Assembly: GCA_003952965.2 (NCBI GenBank)
Contig: CM025853.1
Coordinates: 35,310,253-35,374,252, forward strand
DNA from: Morella rubra
Lineage: Eukaryota > Streptophyta > Magnoliopsida > Fagales > Myricaceae
Direction: 5' to 3'
DNA: 64,000 nt
The position numbers and the translations under genes were made by a program. Under the pieces are notes generated by a model, which was not told the DNA's origin, did no database searches, and saw only the letters and a program-made list of their open reading frames with translations. Shown here one piece after another: positions 46,330 to 58,296 of the stretch (position 1 is its first letter; every line of letters starts with the position of its first letter).

Positions 46330-49275
46330 CTTTTCAAGCCTACGGCTTCAATTGAAGCGCCCCAGATTTGCTTGAGATTTGAGTACTTTTCAGGGTTTTG
46401 GATCCTTGAATTTTGGACAAAGGAAAAAGAAGGCCCATAACCTAAGTACAACGGAAATATTGGGCTAAAAGGCCATACATTACAATAAGGTTTGGTGGGC
46501 AGAAAAGCGTTAGCAGAGAATTAGAAGAGGTTTTACAAGAATTGAGGTTTACTTACCGAAAAAACAAAAAAGAATTCTAAAAGGCCGATCGAGTCCCGAA
46601 GACCAGTCTTTTGGGCCCGACTTGAAGCAGAGTTGCTTTCAGAAAAAGACGGTGAAAGAAAATTAGAAGAGGCCCATTGAGTCCTCAAGACCAGTCTCGT
46701 AGGGGCCGCAACGATACTCACGAAGGTTGCTTACGAATGCATGCCGTGATATCTACGAGGCTATCTTATCAATCAACTCTATCTATCCGTCGTTCTGAAT
46801 ATGAACAGGTCAATGCTTTGCCAGATACTGCTTTATCTATTTGTATTTTGTGGATCGAATTGCTTTCGCGACAGCCATCAATCGGCCGCTTTCACTCGAT
46901 TTAACTAGCATCTTCCGTTAATGCATGCATTCACATGAGCTCCCCAAATAAGTTTACGGGGAGATTTTACTGTCTACTGTAAGAAACGAAGTTTATTCTT
47001 GACGTTTATGCGAAGGGAATTGTAGGAGGTGGGTGCACACAGGCAAAGTTGCACTATTTTTCCATATGCCTTAAGGAATTTAGGAAGAACATGGTTGTTA
47101 CTAGTTTTACGGGATTCAATTTATAGCAGGCCACCAAACATTAGCACTAGTTTGTTGCAGCTTCCATTAACGTACGTTTACTTGAAAATGGAAAAAAAAA
47201 AAAAATATATATATATTATATATACTTTTATGCCCGTTAGTAAATCTATCTACGCCACTCTAGAAGTTGGCCCCACTCAAATTGAAATTGAAGACCTAAA
47301 TGTCAGTCTTATACTCATATAACGACCAGTGAAGATAATTAAAGTTCAACCTATGCAAGGACCACAGAAGTTGAGATTGCGAAGATAGTCAAAAAGGTAG
47401 TGCTGGGGGCATAGATTGAGGTCCATAACTGGGAGAATAGGGTCCAGAGCCTCTGTTCTTCGTTGCATGGAAGGTTCTTCCATCATGCCCGTACAAGCAA
47501 AACGCAAAAATTAATGCAGAATATATAGCTTGGCAGAAACGCCTGCACCTAGCTTAGGCTAGCTACGATTAATTTTAGGTTCTGAACCTTGTAACGTGAA
47601 CTCACACTAACATGTATAAGTGGCATTTGTTTGTTAAATTTTTTTTGGAGTTTAAAAGTTTCTCTACATCATGCATATTTTTAAATTTTAATAAACTTCG
47701 TATTTACCTATTTAATTTACACGAATATTTTCTAAAATTTCGATAAACAAACAGCCGTAATATAATAGCAGGTGTTTCAAGGCCGCCCCGTCTAGTTTCG
47801 AGTCTCGCACACAAAATTTTAAAGGTTGCGATCGACTTTATGTCTCCCCCAACTGTCAACCAATTTCAGCGACCTGTACCTTCGAGTTATTTCTCATCTT
47901 CCCCGACTGAAGCCCAGCCACACGAGTGGTTGTTCACATTGAATTCTGATATAGCTAGGAACAAGAAGAGAGTAATAGACGAGCATTAAATCCACAAGCT
48001 GTGCCTCTAAACTCACCAACTTTTTACTTCTTTCGGTTCTAATTTTGTGAAGCATAAAAGTAGTTGAATCAGCAGTTATTATCAGCAATGGAATTGCTGA
48101 TAATTTCTCTCGTTGTATTTCATAACAAAAGACCTTGAGGTCTATATACTAATACAATTGCCAAAGGAATCAAAGAAAATACGTCGGGTAGCCAAAAATA
48201 ACAGAATGCTCTAACTACCTACAGACGTCGATCGGAGAGCATCTTACAGCTCATCAAATAACAATAAAATAGGAAAAGAAAAGAGCCAACAACTAAAGGC
48301 TAACAAACTTCTCAGATCCTTAGAATGGCTGTTGCTCGAATCCTTCTGCACATCAATTTGTATTTCTTCTATAACAGCATCTGTAGAACCTTCTACTACA
48401 TTCTGTAATAGTTACGGAATATCATAGATCTTCACGCGATAGAAGACCGTGGCATTTAAGGTTCGCTAATTTTTTAATTACCAACCAAGGGCTGTGAATT
48501 CGGTTGCCTCTTAACGAACTTAGTTATGAGGGCCTTGAATGGGGTTTGCATGGGCGCGGCGTCTGACGATCCACATGAATCATGATCATATAGGTAGAAA
48601 GGAATATCGTGATAGCCGGATGTATTTCTTCCTCTTTTACTTTCTCTGGTTTGATGATGTACGGCTTGAAGGTACATATGAAATTAAAATTAAAACAGTA
48701 TCGAAACTGCATCAAGAACCTTTTTTTTTTTCTCTCCGTTAGTCATGTATTCATTTCACAGTTTTAGTCTTTTTAATTTTTGGGTGCAAAGCTTGACAAA
48801 TGTTTAATAAACTGGGAAGCTTTTTTCTTGGTTACGCTAGCTAATTAAAGATGATACTGATGCCCGATAAAGCTGTTAAGAGGATTAAAACTTGATTTAG
48901 CTGCATAAATGAGTGAATTAAGGTCTCGTCGTGCTGCCTTTGCTATATATGGTTCCTTTTGCCTGAGAGACTAAAGAAGCGAGCAAATGAATTGAAAGAG
49001 TACTGAAGTTGAGGCAGAAAGCAGCAAGTCACTATTCATCGACCTCGACAACATTTTTTTCTTCAACCCGACGATGAATCTAATGACATCCCGATTCATA
49101 TATAAGAAACAGTCAATAATACATAGAGAACACAGAGAGAGAGAGAGAGAGAGTTTTCATAATATGTACCATAAGTTCCATAACAAGTATTACTTTCGTC
49201 GAGGAAAAAGGAAAAGGCGAGTAGAAAACATTCCACGATCGAGTAACAAGTCGATCATTTGAAAAGTAGATAATT
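46330..49275. other. Spacer, no supported gene
   Basis: A short direct repeat (GAAGACCAGTCT at about 46598 and AAGACCAGTCTC at about 46686, with flanks) lies in the leftmost part. ORF 46677-46904 is not recognised. A small MITE-like element sits at 47622-47756. A (GA) run lies at about 49134-49154. Confidence 0.4.
47622..47756. mobile_element. Small palindromic MITE-like element, copy 3
   Basis: The left end GGCATTTGTTTGTTAAATTT and the right end AAATTTCGATAAACAAACAG (followed by CC) are inverted repeats around AT-rich DNA of 135 bp. The interior shares TTTTAATAAACTT and the GAATATTTT motif with the copies at 18816 and 19477. Confidence 0.6.
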
Positions 49276-49639
49276 TCATGGCTTCTGCTTCTGGGTGTAG
49301 ATGTAGTCGAGGTGAGCAGCCAACGTCCTCCTCGTCAGGCATTCCGCCTCTTGAATTCCGTCGCAGCTGTCATCTACAGCATCAATATGCTCTGCTTCTG
49401 CAGCAACCTATTAAAAAGCACGAAAAGGGGGAAGGACATGAATAAAGCTCACCGAACCTAATAATCAAATCTATATATACTTCGGTCTAAAAACAATCGA
49501 AAAACGTGTAAATTCAACCAACCCCAAGTTGGGTCTTGGATGGAGTTGCTTCGGCAAAAGCAGGGGGTATACGGGCAGCGTTGGTAAGGGTGGAGCAGAG
49601 TACGAGGGCTATCATCACCAGGGTGGCGACCTTTGCCAT
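49276..49639 (-). CDS. PSK: Phytosulfokine precursor, 2 exons
   Basis: Exon 1 (49523-49639) encodes a signal peptide, [20 protein letters not shown], then [19 protein letters not shown]. Exon 2 (49276-49407) adds [34 protein letters not shown] and the hormone core YIYTQ at residues 74-78 (bases 49291-49305), ending KQKP. Total 82 residues, as usual for the family. The Asp before the first Tyr fits tyrosylprotein sulfotransferase recognition, and the conserved Cys pair and [16 protein letters not shown] block are diagnostic. The mature disulfated pentapeptide is sensed by PSK receptor kinases and promotes cell growth and wound and stress responses. A TATA-like CTATAAATTC lies at 49707-49716 (minus strand), about 70 bp upstream of the ATG. 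Paralogue number cannot be assigned. Confidence 0.95.
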
Positions 49640-49706
49640 CTTGGATTCACAATAGAAAGGTAGGGCACTACTGAGAAGAGGCACAGAGAGAAGACCAAAT
49701 ACTAAC

Positions 49707-49716
49707 GAATTTATAG
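49707..49716 (-). promoter_or_regulatory. TATA box of the PSK gene
   Basis: CTATAAATTC on the minus strand, with the ATG about 70 bp downstream, implying a leader of roughly 40 nt. Confidence 0.55.
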
Positions 49717-49954
49717 AAGAGACGAGGAGAAGATAACTATAGACGTGTGAACTTGAGGAAGAGGAGGGAGACTTTTTCTACGTTAATCTTACGTAGGAAT
49801 TGATTGTTTGGACAAAGATATGTCTACAAGGGGGAAAAGTGGACGTTACGGACTGCGACGTGAATTTAACCGGAAAACAGAGTACTCGTAAATCGCCGAT
49901 GTGGCCGGGGCCATTCATATATAGAACGAGATGACTTGTAAGTTGTAAGTAGGG

Positions 49955-49958
<4 letters not shown>

Positions 49959-49990
<32 letters not shown>
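49959..49990. repeat. (GA)n microsatellite
   Basis: Sixteen GA repeats, about 320 bp upstream of the PSK ATG on the promoter side. Confidence 0.85.
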
Positions 49991-49993
<3 letters not shown>

Positions 49994-52900
49994 GGGAAAA
50001 GGAGCCCAAGCAAAACACAGTCACGGAAAACCAATTAATTCTAGATATGAAGCCATGATTAGACTAGCAACCACCAACGGCTGCACTTTCCTAGGAAAGC
50101 ACAGATGGAGTCCGGAGATGACGAGAGTTCTATTAATTATGGGCAAACATGCAGTTTTGGGGCTAGGTAATAACATTAGCACGGTAACAATTCCAACTCT
50201 GATCGATACGGAATTCCACAGCAGACAGGATGGGGACTTGTAGTCTTGTTGTCAAAACGTTAAAGTTAATTAACTCGCAATCAGTGTTAATGAAGAGTTA
50301 GAAAATACACGTCTCTTGCACTCTCTCTCTCTCTCTCCCCTTCTAGCTAGCTAGCTAGTTAGTTCTAGATGGGAATGTTCTTCCCTGTTCTCACAGATTA
50401 ATTGCTTCGTTAATATTCCAAACTCATTGACCGCCACATTCTAGAAGCCTTAATCAACGTACTTTATCTTCCTGATCTCTTCCAAGTCAGCATAATTCTA
50501 TTTTTTTCCTTTGTCCTTAATGTGGACAAGCAAAATTACTCAGCACTAGAAGCTGGATTCACGGGCCAGAATCGGACAAGGTCTCCTCCGCAATCACATG
50601 CAGCGTTAAGTTTTGATTTAAAACAAAAAGAAGAGAAAAGAAAAGAACGACTGCCTGGCTACTTAATTTCTTATTTCCAAATATTCAGGGGACAGATTGT
50701 GATTTGTGTGTTATATAAGGTATCTCTCTTTTATTATTTACTCGAATTTTCCACTATATCAATATGTAAATCATTCTTCTCAGTGACATGTACGTGACAA
50801 ACTTTAGACACACTGGGTGGATAACTACGTACGAGTTGGTTGTTGCATAGAGTATTCAGAGATTACAATTTACATCACAGTCCTGACCACGAAAAAAATA
50901 AAATCAAATATTAGCTCATAATTCCCGAAATTATAGTAAACTGAAGTACTGTAGATATATATCATTAATATTCAAACGCTAAGAGGATCGTGACATATCT
51001 TCTAGATTCCTGTTCACGTGGATTAGAATGTTAGAATAATAAAAAAAATGAAAACGTACAAACAACGAAAAGGATCAGGAATTGACCAAAAAAAAAAAAG
51101 AATTATATTCGAAAGTTTGAAGAAACAGAGCCATGTCTGTATCCTAGAATATGTAGAAAGACGATATGCTGGTGCAGAACAAGCGGAGACAAAGATCAGC
51201 TAGCTAGCTTTGTTCAACGGCGGTTGACAAAAAAGAATGACTATTTCAAAAAAAACCAATATATTCCAGAAAAGTAAGAGGCAGAAGATGAGAAACGCAT
51301 TTGGGAAGCCGGAAGGCAAGGAGGGAATCAGCAGACAATATGTCATTGTAAAGAATTTATGTAGATGTGTAACCGAAAGCCAATTCCGGACAAAGTCAAA
51401 AAGATATTTCAGCTGAAGTTCTTTCGGTAGGTAAAGGCCGGAATGTTGAGCTGGCCAAGCTGCATATATATATAAGAATTGGTTCCTTTCCCGGTCTTTA
51501 TTCCAATTCATACATTGATAGTATTTTTGTTGCAGTCCGCTGATAGGTTTGCAAGTTTCCAACTTGGTTGGCAAAATAAAACAATCTCTTCTACACGTGC
51601 GTACGATCGGCCGCTTGGCAACAAAATAAGCTCTGCCAACAACCTTACCTATTCCAATTATCATCTTAATGTCATAACTATTGCAATATTGATCTGTTGA
51701 ATGTTGATGTCGGTGTCTTTGTGACGATTTTGTAATCTTTGATTTTCCATCCTCGAATTAGTTCCTTCCAAAAAAAAAAAAAAACTATAACATCCCGAGT
51801 TCGCTTGGCTATCGTCTATAGGCTCCATGTATTAGTTCTCTATCCTTTAGCCGTATACAGCTCAATATTCGACTGTTTTACTCGCTGAATTTTCAAAAGT
51901 TTCGAGGCAATCTGGTCGCCTTGTTCAGGGCACGCAAATCTTCATTATCCCGTATATAAGGGATTGCTGCAACTAGTTCACATCAAGCAGACGACAAAAT
52001 GGCAACTTTTTTTCCTAGGAACTGCATCCAATGTGGGCTCCATAAAAGAAAATTCAAGAGTACTAGTAATTAATTTAGTGGCCTTCGCGCTACTATTTCA
52101 GAATTCCGTGTTCATTATATTCTGAAATAGATTTGACTCAACATGTAAATGCAGGCATGAATGGCTCCTGTTGATGATCTGTAGTACATAGTTTAAGACA
52201 TTCGCGGGTATACGATGTTGTCCCAATTCATGTCACTTCTAAGAGGAAATCTATATCTGAGTTGCATCCCTCTATACTAAAATTCATGCACCTGCCCAGT
52301 GGGCCTCCACGCCTGCAATTGTCGGTGTAACCGATGATCTTTTTTTTGTCTGGAGTTTTTAATGGATCATATTCAATATAGAGGTGCGATCGGAGAATTA
52401 GAACCAAAGGGCTAGAAGATACCAGAAAATGTTCCATCAATTGGAGCCAGATAAGCTTAGAAACAAAAAAAAATTGGAGCCAGATAAAAAGGCCCATTAC
52501 TGAAAGAAAAGCTAGGAACTGTGGGAGGCAATCAACGTGCAATAATTTGGAGAGTGTTGAATGATTGGGGTCTGGACTGGAGATTGATGTAGACCTTGCA
52601 AAAGATAGTCAAAAAGAGCATAAATGAGTTTGTGCTTTGTGGTGTGAATATATACGAGCGAGAATTTGGACTGAGAAAAGATATGCTTCCTGGCACGCTA
52701 AAAGTATTTGTTAAGACGTGAACTTTTGTCACTTGTCATGTCCCACCCACCACATCAATCACCTGCGTCACTGACTTGGAAGTGGATTAATAATACTGTG
52801 AAGAGCTATTTATCAACAATGACCGACCTGCATTATCCAGTTTTAGTGATAAAAAAAAAAATTTCCTTGATAACAGAGGTTAAGTTCGGCCAAATTAAGG

Positions 52901-53638
52901 AGTTTAAGCAAAGGACTAAGGAGAATATTATTCTTGAGTAGAAGAGATCAACTGAAAGTCCAATGCGTAACCGGTGCCTGAACCTAGCTGCTTATGTTTA
53001 TGTTTACCGAGTGGACTTCGACTTATCACTTACGCGTGGAGACTGGAGAAAACCTTACGCGAGGTCGCGCGTTCTCACTTCTCACAGTCTAGGGGCTTCA
53101 AAATATCAAGAGCTGAGGCCACAAACAGTAGATCTAGGACTAGCACTGCCGAGCTGGTCCAGCGCTCAATCAAGATCATGGGCTCCTGAAATGTTGACGC
53201 ACATGCATGCGCACAAGCTTTTTTGTCGGGAGCTGCAACCATCCGAAGAAAACAATTGCAGGAGGCCCTTCACAAAGAAAATTGTGGAGGGTGATTCGTT
53301 TTAGTGGGATGGGACATTTGATTTTTATTTTCGCCCTTTTTTTTTAGGTGGTACGATGCACCTTAGCCCTTTTCTCCTCTCTTCCTCGTGGATCATAAGT
53401 CAATTTATTAGCTAGATTTTTTTCCAGAAAGTAAGGAATAAACTTCTCGAGTTGGGTACTTCCTCCAAAAGGAATTAAAGAACTTCAGCTGGGCCGTCAT
53501 ACTCACCCACGTTCGGCTGAGTGATCCAGTGACTTTCTCTCAATGGAAAATATAAAAGTAATTAGCTGGACCCAGACAGATCCATTCAAGAAATTGGTCC
53601 AGTACTATTAGACAATCAAAGAATCGCCAGAGTATTTT

Positions 53639-53810
53639 GAGATCGGTACCGGCCCACATAACAACTAGAGCCCAATTGGACTCGCATGCTCACGACAGCC
53701 TTTTTTTGTTTTCTTAGCAAAGGACATGCTCAGGAGCTACAAGTTAAGAGTTCTTTGAGATCGGTACCGGACAATAAGAGCCCAATTGGGCCCGCGTGCT
53801 GAGGGCAGCT
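53639..53810. repeat. Local duplication with about 118-bp period
   Basis: TTTGAGATCGGTACCGG followed within 30 bp by AGAGCCCAATTGG occurs near 53637 and again near 53755, with an indel between. Noncoding. Confidence 0.7.
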
Positions 53811-55224
53811 ACGAGTCAAGAGAACGACACGTTTCTGACCGAAGGAAGAAGAAGAGAGACGCTGTGGGATTCAATACAATCGACTGAAGAGTAATGGCTA
53901 CGCTCTTCGTGCAGGCTGTGATCAGTTCTGTTCCATCGTGTTTCGTATACCAAAAAGGGAAATAAAGAAACGCGGAAGTTGCTAACAAAGGTGGACTCTT
54001 CTGACTGGACTCATCCTTGGCCACTTCAACTGTGCAATATGTGCCGCAGAGTCTTAATCAAGTGGCTGTTCATTCTTTGCCCAATCTTACTAGCTAGCAG
54101 TATCTAACCATTTGACTGGGGAAAGAATGAGATCTGAAAATGATGAAGAGCAATGGGTAGTGGATACAATCGACCATTAGCTAGCTTCTCTTACAAAAAG
54201 AGCATCAAGGTATTCTTTTTTTAAGACGGGCATAATTATGCCCCTTTTCTCTCCATTAACATTCAAATTATGTAGTGAGAATCATGACCTTTGACGCTTT
54301 GTACATCTTTTGAGAAGGCATCCAATTTTCCTTGATAGCCATATTTCAATATTTCATTAAGTGTAAGCTCAAACCGGCCGCAATAGTAGGAGAACTGCAA
54401 CTATATATCTCGTGGCTCCTTGTCTAAGCAATTAAGTCCGTTTCGCTACAGTGGAGACAGTGAGTAACTCGTTTGTTGTGCTTTGATTCTTAAACCATCT
54501 TAAGAGCAAGGTATTGCTTCACACCCAATATCTCCCCCTTGGCCATTTTGTGGTGTTAGATTCTGGCGTAAATTCCAGAGATAACTCTGCAAATAAGTGA
54601 TCCTTTTCTTGATACTTTTTCCCCTATAAATTAAGTCTACTATAGCGACGTCGATAGAAAGATTTTGGGATTCCTCATTATAAAACGTCTATAAAATAAC
54701 ATTTTAAAAGTTCTAGCAGCGACCATCATCATTATAATTATAAACAGTAGAATGTCTTGACATGTTAAAATTGATCATAATCACTAAATAATTATATATC
54801 TTACCTAACTTTTACACGTACCGGTCCATTTGGTATATATATATGATGTCCATCTTGTAACTCATGTAAACGAAAATGGAGCCAATGCATCCAATAAAAC
54901 GAGAATGCTTGCGCTTCACGCTGGGCCATAGCACGCTAAAATTTTGTAATCCTATAAACAGAGAGATAGGTGATCCTTGCCCATTAAATACATCATAACC
55001 AACCCACCAAAGAAATTACACGCGTACAGAATTATATATAAATTATAGTGTCTCTTTCCTTGCAAATTAAATATTAAAACTGGGATTTGTTAATTAGTGT
55101 CCGAATGGAGTATTGTGTAGCTTCTAAAATATTCTTTTACCCCATCAATCGGAACCCCTAAAAGCCTATCCACCACTCTACGCGTAGCTATAGAGGCACG
55201 CATCTTTAGAATTTGATTAATCCA

Positions 55225-55545
55225 ATGGGTGATATTTCTACTCCAAGGAGCGGCATCAACTTGTGCTATCGTACAGGGAACCCTGAGGAGCCGAGGGTCC
55301 ATACATCAGCGAGCCCTGGCTGTGGCACTCCGCGCAGAAAGAACATTGATGGTGTGGCCGCATGGCTCTGTCAAAGTATTGCGACGGTCTTTTTCGCATC
55401 GCTTGAGCGGTGCTCCTGCTTTTATGTTGACACTAAAGACGACTCAGATCATTCCGATTGCTCGCCAATGATTCTCAACGATGGGCTCAAGGAGAGCAGT
55501 GGGGCGGAAAACCAGGGAAAACAAACAGATGGTTTCCTTGAATAA
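55225..55545 (+). CDS. Unassigned 106-aa ORF, GC-richer, probably coding
   Basis: The frame starts MGDISTPRSGINLCYRTGNP and runs 106 residues. It has a proline/glycine-rich lead (EEPRVHTSASPGCGTPRRKN) and a central hydrophobic stretch (DGVAAWLCQSIATVFFASLE) followed by RCSCFYVDTKDD. The tail is acidic and polar, ending QTDGFLE. Base composition is clearly richer in G+C than the AT-rich flanks. The hydrophobic helix beside a Cys pair looks like a real protein feature, but I cannot name a family. It could also be an exon of a larger gene or a decayed fragment; no other exons are seen nearby. Confidence 0.45.
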   Translation: MGDISTPRSGINLCYRTGNPEEPRVHTSASPGCGTPRRKNIDGVAAWLCQSIATVFFASLERCSCFYVDTKDDSDHSDCSPMILNDGLKESSGAENQGKQTDGFLE

Positions 55546-56963
55546 TTAGTAGATGGAGTTGAAGTAAGTACTATGCATGCGCTTCAAGTTCATGATTTGG
55601 TAAAAGACTAGCGCGTGTTCTTTGTGACGTTCATATTTTGATTATAATCTGTATGGCTTACCGCCCACGTAAGTTAGAATAAAGTAAACTGGTTTATAAT
55701 TAGCGTTATGGATTATAAGCGAGTTTTTTTTTTTCACTTATCATGGACAATGATATGGAACTAACATTTGCAAAGTACTTCTTACCATCTTTAATCGTTG
55801 CTTACGTATACAAGAGCTGTACACATCTGCACATTTGCTTGCGTACATCTGGAATGCACCGTGCATCGGTCCATGACTCACTTGATTTTATCTAGTTTAA
55901 TTGCCTAATGGGAACCATATGTTTTCCTTTCATCGCCATCCATACGATCGAGTAGCCTTATTTTTTAAGGTAATAATAACGTAGTGGGGTCGGAAAGGCA
56001 GACTCCGATGGAAGACAAAGAAACTACGAGGGAATATGTCAAACTTAATTAGGATGAACGATGTCGCTGCGAAAAAAAGCGTTTCTAAACAAAGGAACTA
56101 CGTAAGACCCCATGTCACACAAGTTGCTACAATCAATATCTCGTATGGAAAATAGGAAACTACAGTAAATAGCTAGACTGCTTGGAGTTGGAGGTTTAGT
56201 TTGAAGAAATCCCTAACTTGTAGGCGCTGAAACTTTTTTCAATATATATGGTCCACCACCGACTTGAGCAGCAAAATTTGGTACGTGAAGACTAGGGTAG
56301 CCGATGGCCATGGCTGCTTAATTCGTGCAGTATGTGTGGTCCATAACTAGCTTAGTGTGGCCTGTGGGTGTGTACCACTTTTGACGGGTACGTGAGTATG
56401 CATTAATGCCCGTGGCTAGCAAATTTCTTCGAATATTCCACGCGAATGGATTGACATGGTCATGCATTGGTTTGGGCTCCTCCCATCCATTAGGAACACC
56501 AGCCAAAAGGAAAAGCAACTCTTGAAATCTCTTTTTGCTTATGATTTTTGAAATCCGTCTTCGACGTCCTTTCCCTTTTCCCCTTCCTCGACGCGGTTGG
56601 GATGCATGTTCAACTGTTAGCAAATGTCTAGCAATTATGCAATATGTCTTCCAAATTAGAAATTGTGTTGGACATGTTCTACCAAACAGCCAGACGGACG
56701 CTTTATTTATTTTGGATCCTTCTCTCCCAAATTAGGCCAAAATATATGGTTCACATGCGGCCTACTCCAAGTCCCAGAGTGGTGCAAAGTTCCCTCAACC
56801 AATACTTTAGAGCTTGCAACAAAGGTTCTGCATATGGCAGTTACAGCTTTGCCATTAAGAAATCTAAGGGAAGAATATTCGCCCATTTCATACTATAAGA
56901 AAGTTATGAGTACACTGTAACATGAATGGGCTGCATAAGAAACTTTAAAAAGCGAGCTACATG

Positions 56964-56966
<3 letters not shown>

Positions 56967-57000
<34 letters not shown>
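56967..57000. repeat. (TG)n microsatellite, 17 repeats
   Basis: A pure TG run, likely polymorphic. Confidence 0.9.
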
Positions 57001-57001
<1 letters not shown>

Positions 57002-58198
57002 CTGTCCTTCAACAACCATATTATTAATTAGCTGGATCGCCGATAATGACCTGGAAAAATAGCTTAATCCGTAGCTTTTCAACACAGGAAATGAGGATTG
57101 CATATAAAAGATAGATGAGGAAAAATGAGAAACATGAGCATCCTTTTGCCCATGTTTTGCGGTCAGAGCAGAAGTACTTTTAGATGTCGGCCTCATGCTA
57201 ACCACTGGTCATAGGACAACCCCATGAGTTTGGGGTTTGTTTCTTTTGTTCCATAACTTCCTTTTCCTACCCCAGAAATGATTCTGCGAAGCTAGCTGTA
57301 GATTCCCGAATCCCTACTCCGGGAACATTGAGCTCTATCATCTTTATTTTCAAGGGTTCAATCTCTTAACCATAGGAATTATCACGATTGTCTCCCTTTA
57401 TAAGAATCCTCCTACCTTCGTACCTACCAAGCTTCGTCAGAGAACCAATTTACACGTGAAGAAGAAGAAGAAAAATATATATATATATCTTGCAGACGTA
57501 AGTAATAATAATAACTACTTAGAAAATAATAATAATAATAATAACTAGCAGCCAAGCGAATCACTATCAGTCGCACGAAATTACTACCGAATTTGTGGCC
57601 TCGCCTCAAACAAATATTCCATTACAGATACCAACTTCATTCCCAATTAACAGTTCTCCTAATTTAAAAAATGGCAACTGGGTCTGGGTCTGGTCCTGGG
57701 ACGTGAAATTTATTCACCAGTGACTGTGAGTCCAGGCCATTTATATTATTGTATATATATATATATATATGTGTGTCGCTCTAACACTGTTTACGTGTTT
57801 ATTACTCAACTCCTCCGAAACCCGCTTGGTGCAGTGGTGCTCGTCAGCCGTACCCATGCCACTCAACTCCACGTCAGCATCTTTCCAGTCTATTCGTCTC
57901 CGGTACGTGCGTCTACATGGTTACAACACGTGGCCAAAGTGGAACCCAACTCATTTGTTTCTTCATGACCAAGCTTAAAAACCAGTCTTTTTTCCTGGGA
58001 CCCATTGGCTGATGTCACCCACCCATATGCTGCTTTTCGTAAAGTAAAAAGTTTAAAATTTAAACCCCACCATATAGTGCCACCTGACTCAAAAGCCTTT
58101 TCCTGTGCACATACGTTTGTACAGTTCACTCCTAGCCATACGATTTTAGACGAAAATGCCCCACATCTTCCCCCCACCCACCCTCCCCTAATTTGCCC

Positions 58199-58206
58199 AT
58201 AAATAT
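58199..58206 (+). promoter_or_regulatory. TATA box of the bZIP gene
   Basis: ATAAATAT lies about 98 bp upstream of the ATG at 58297. The leader would be about 60-70 nt, pyrimidine-rich (CCTTTCTCCCTCC). There is one earlier ATG close to the box, but no long upstream ORF. Confidence 0.6.
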
Positions 58207-58296
58207 GAGCCCCCTATGCTTCATTTCTTCCCTTTCTCCCTCCTTCCTCCCTCCCATATCTTATTAGGCAAATATAGCGTCCTTTAATTTCCAGCC

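Larger units (their letters stand above)
49640..55224. other. Long spacer, no supported gene
   Basis: It holds a (GA) microsatellite at 49959-49990 and many short random-looking ORFs. It also holds a duplicated GAGATCGGTACCGG block at about 53639 and 53757. A 104-residue minus-strand ORF at 52228-52542 has a hydrophobic lead and a Cys/Gly-rich end but no known family (see findings). Confidence 0.35.
55546..58296. other. Spacer upstream of bZIP gene
   Basis: Contains a (TG) microsatellite at 56967-57000, AT and AAT runs near 57475 and 57524, and a minus-strand ORF at 56318-56623 with a basic N-terminal run that I do not recognise. The bZIP promoter occupies the right part, with a TATA-like box at 58199. 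Confidence 0.4.

Noticed and set aside
46677-46904. 75-codon plus-strand ORF
   Set aside because: Considered as organelle-derived DNA, but I could not match it to any plastid or mitochondrial gene.
51200-51664. 154-codon minus-strand ORF
   Set aside because: Composition looks like AT-rich spacer translated by chance; no domain, no splice partners and no recognisable homology.
56318-56623. 101-codon minus-strand ORF with RGRGKGKGRRRR
   Set aside because: Low-complexity basic run followed by unrecognised sequence; no supporting exons.
57424-57609. ORF with runs of Tyr and Ser, and the HTHTHT ORF at 56957-57205
   Set aside because: Translations of microsatellites (AAT, AT, TG).
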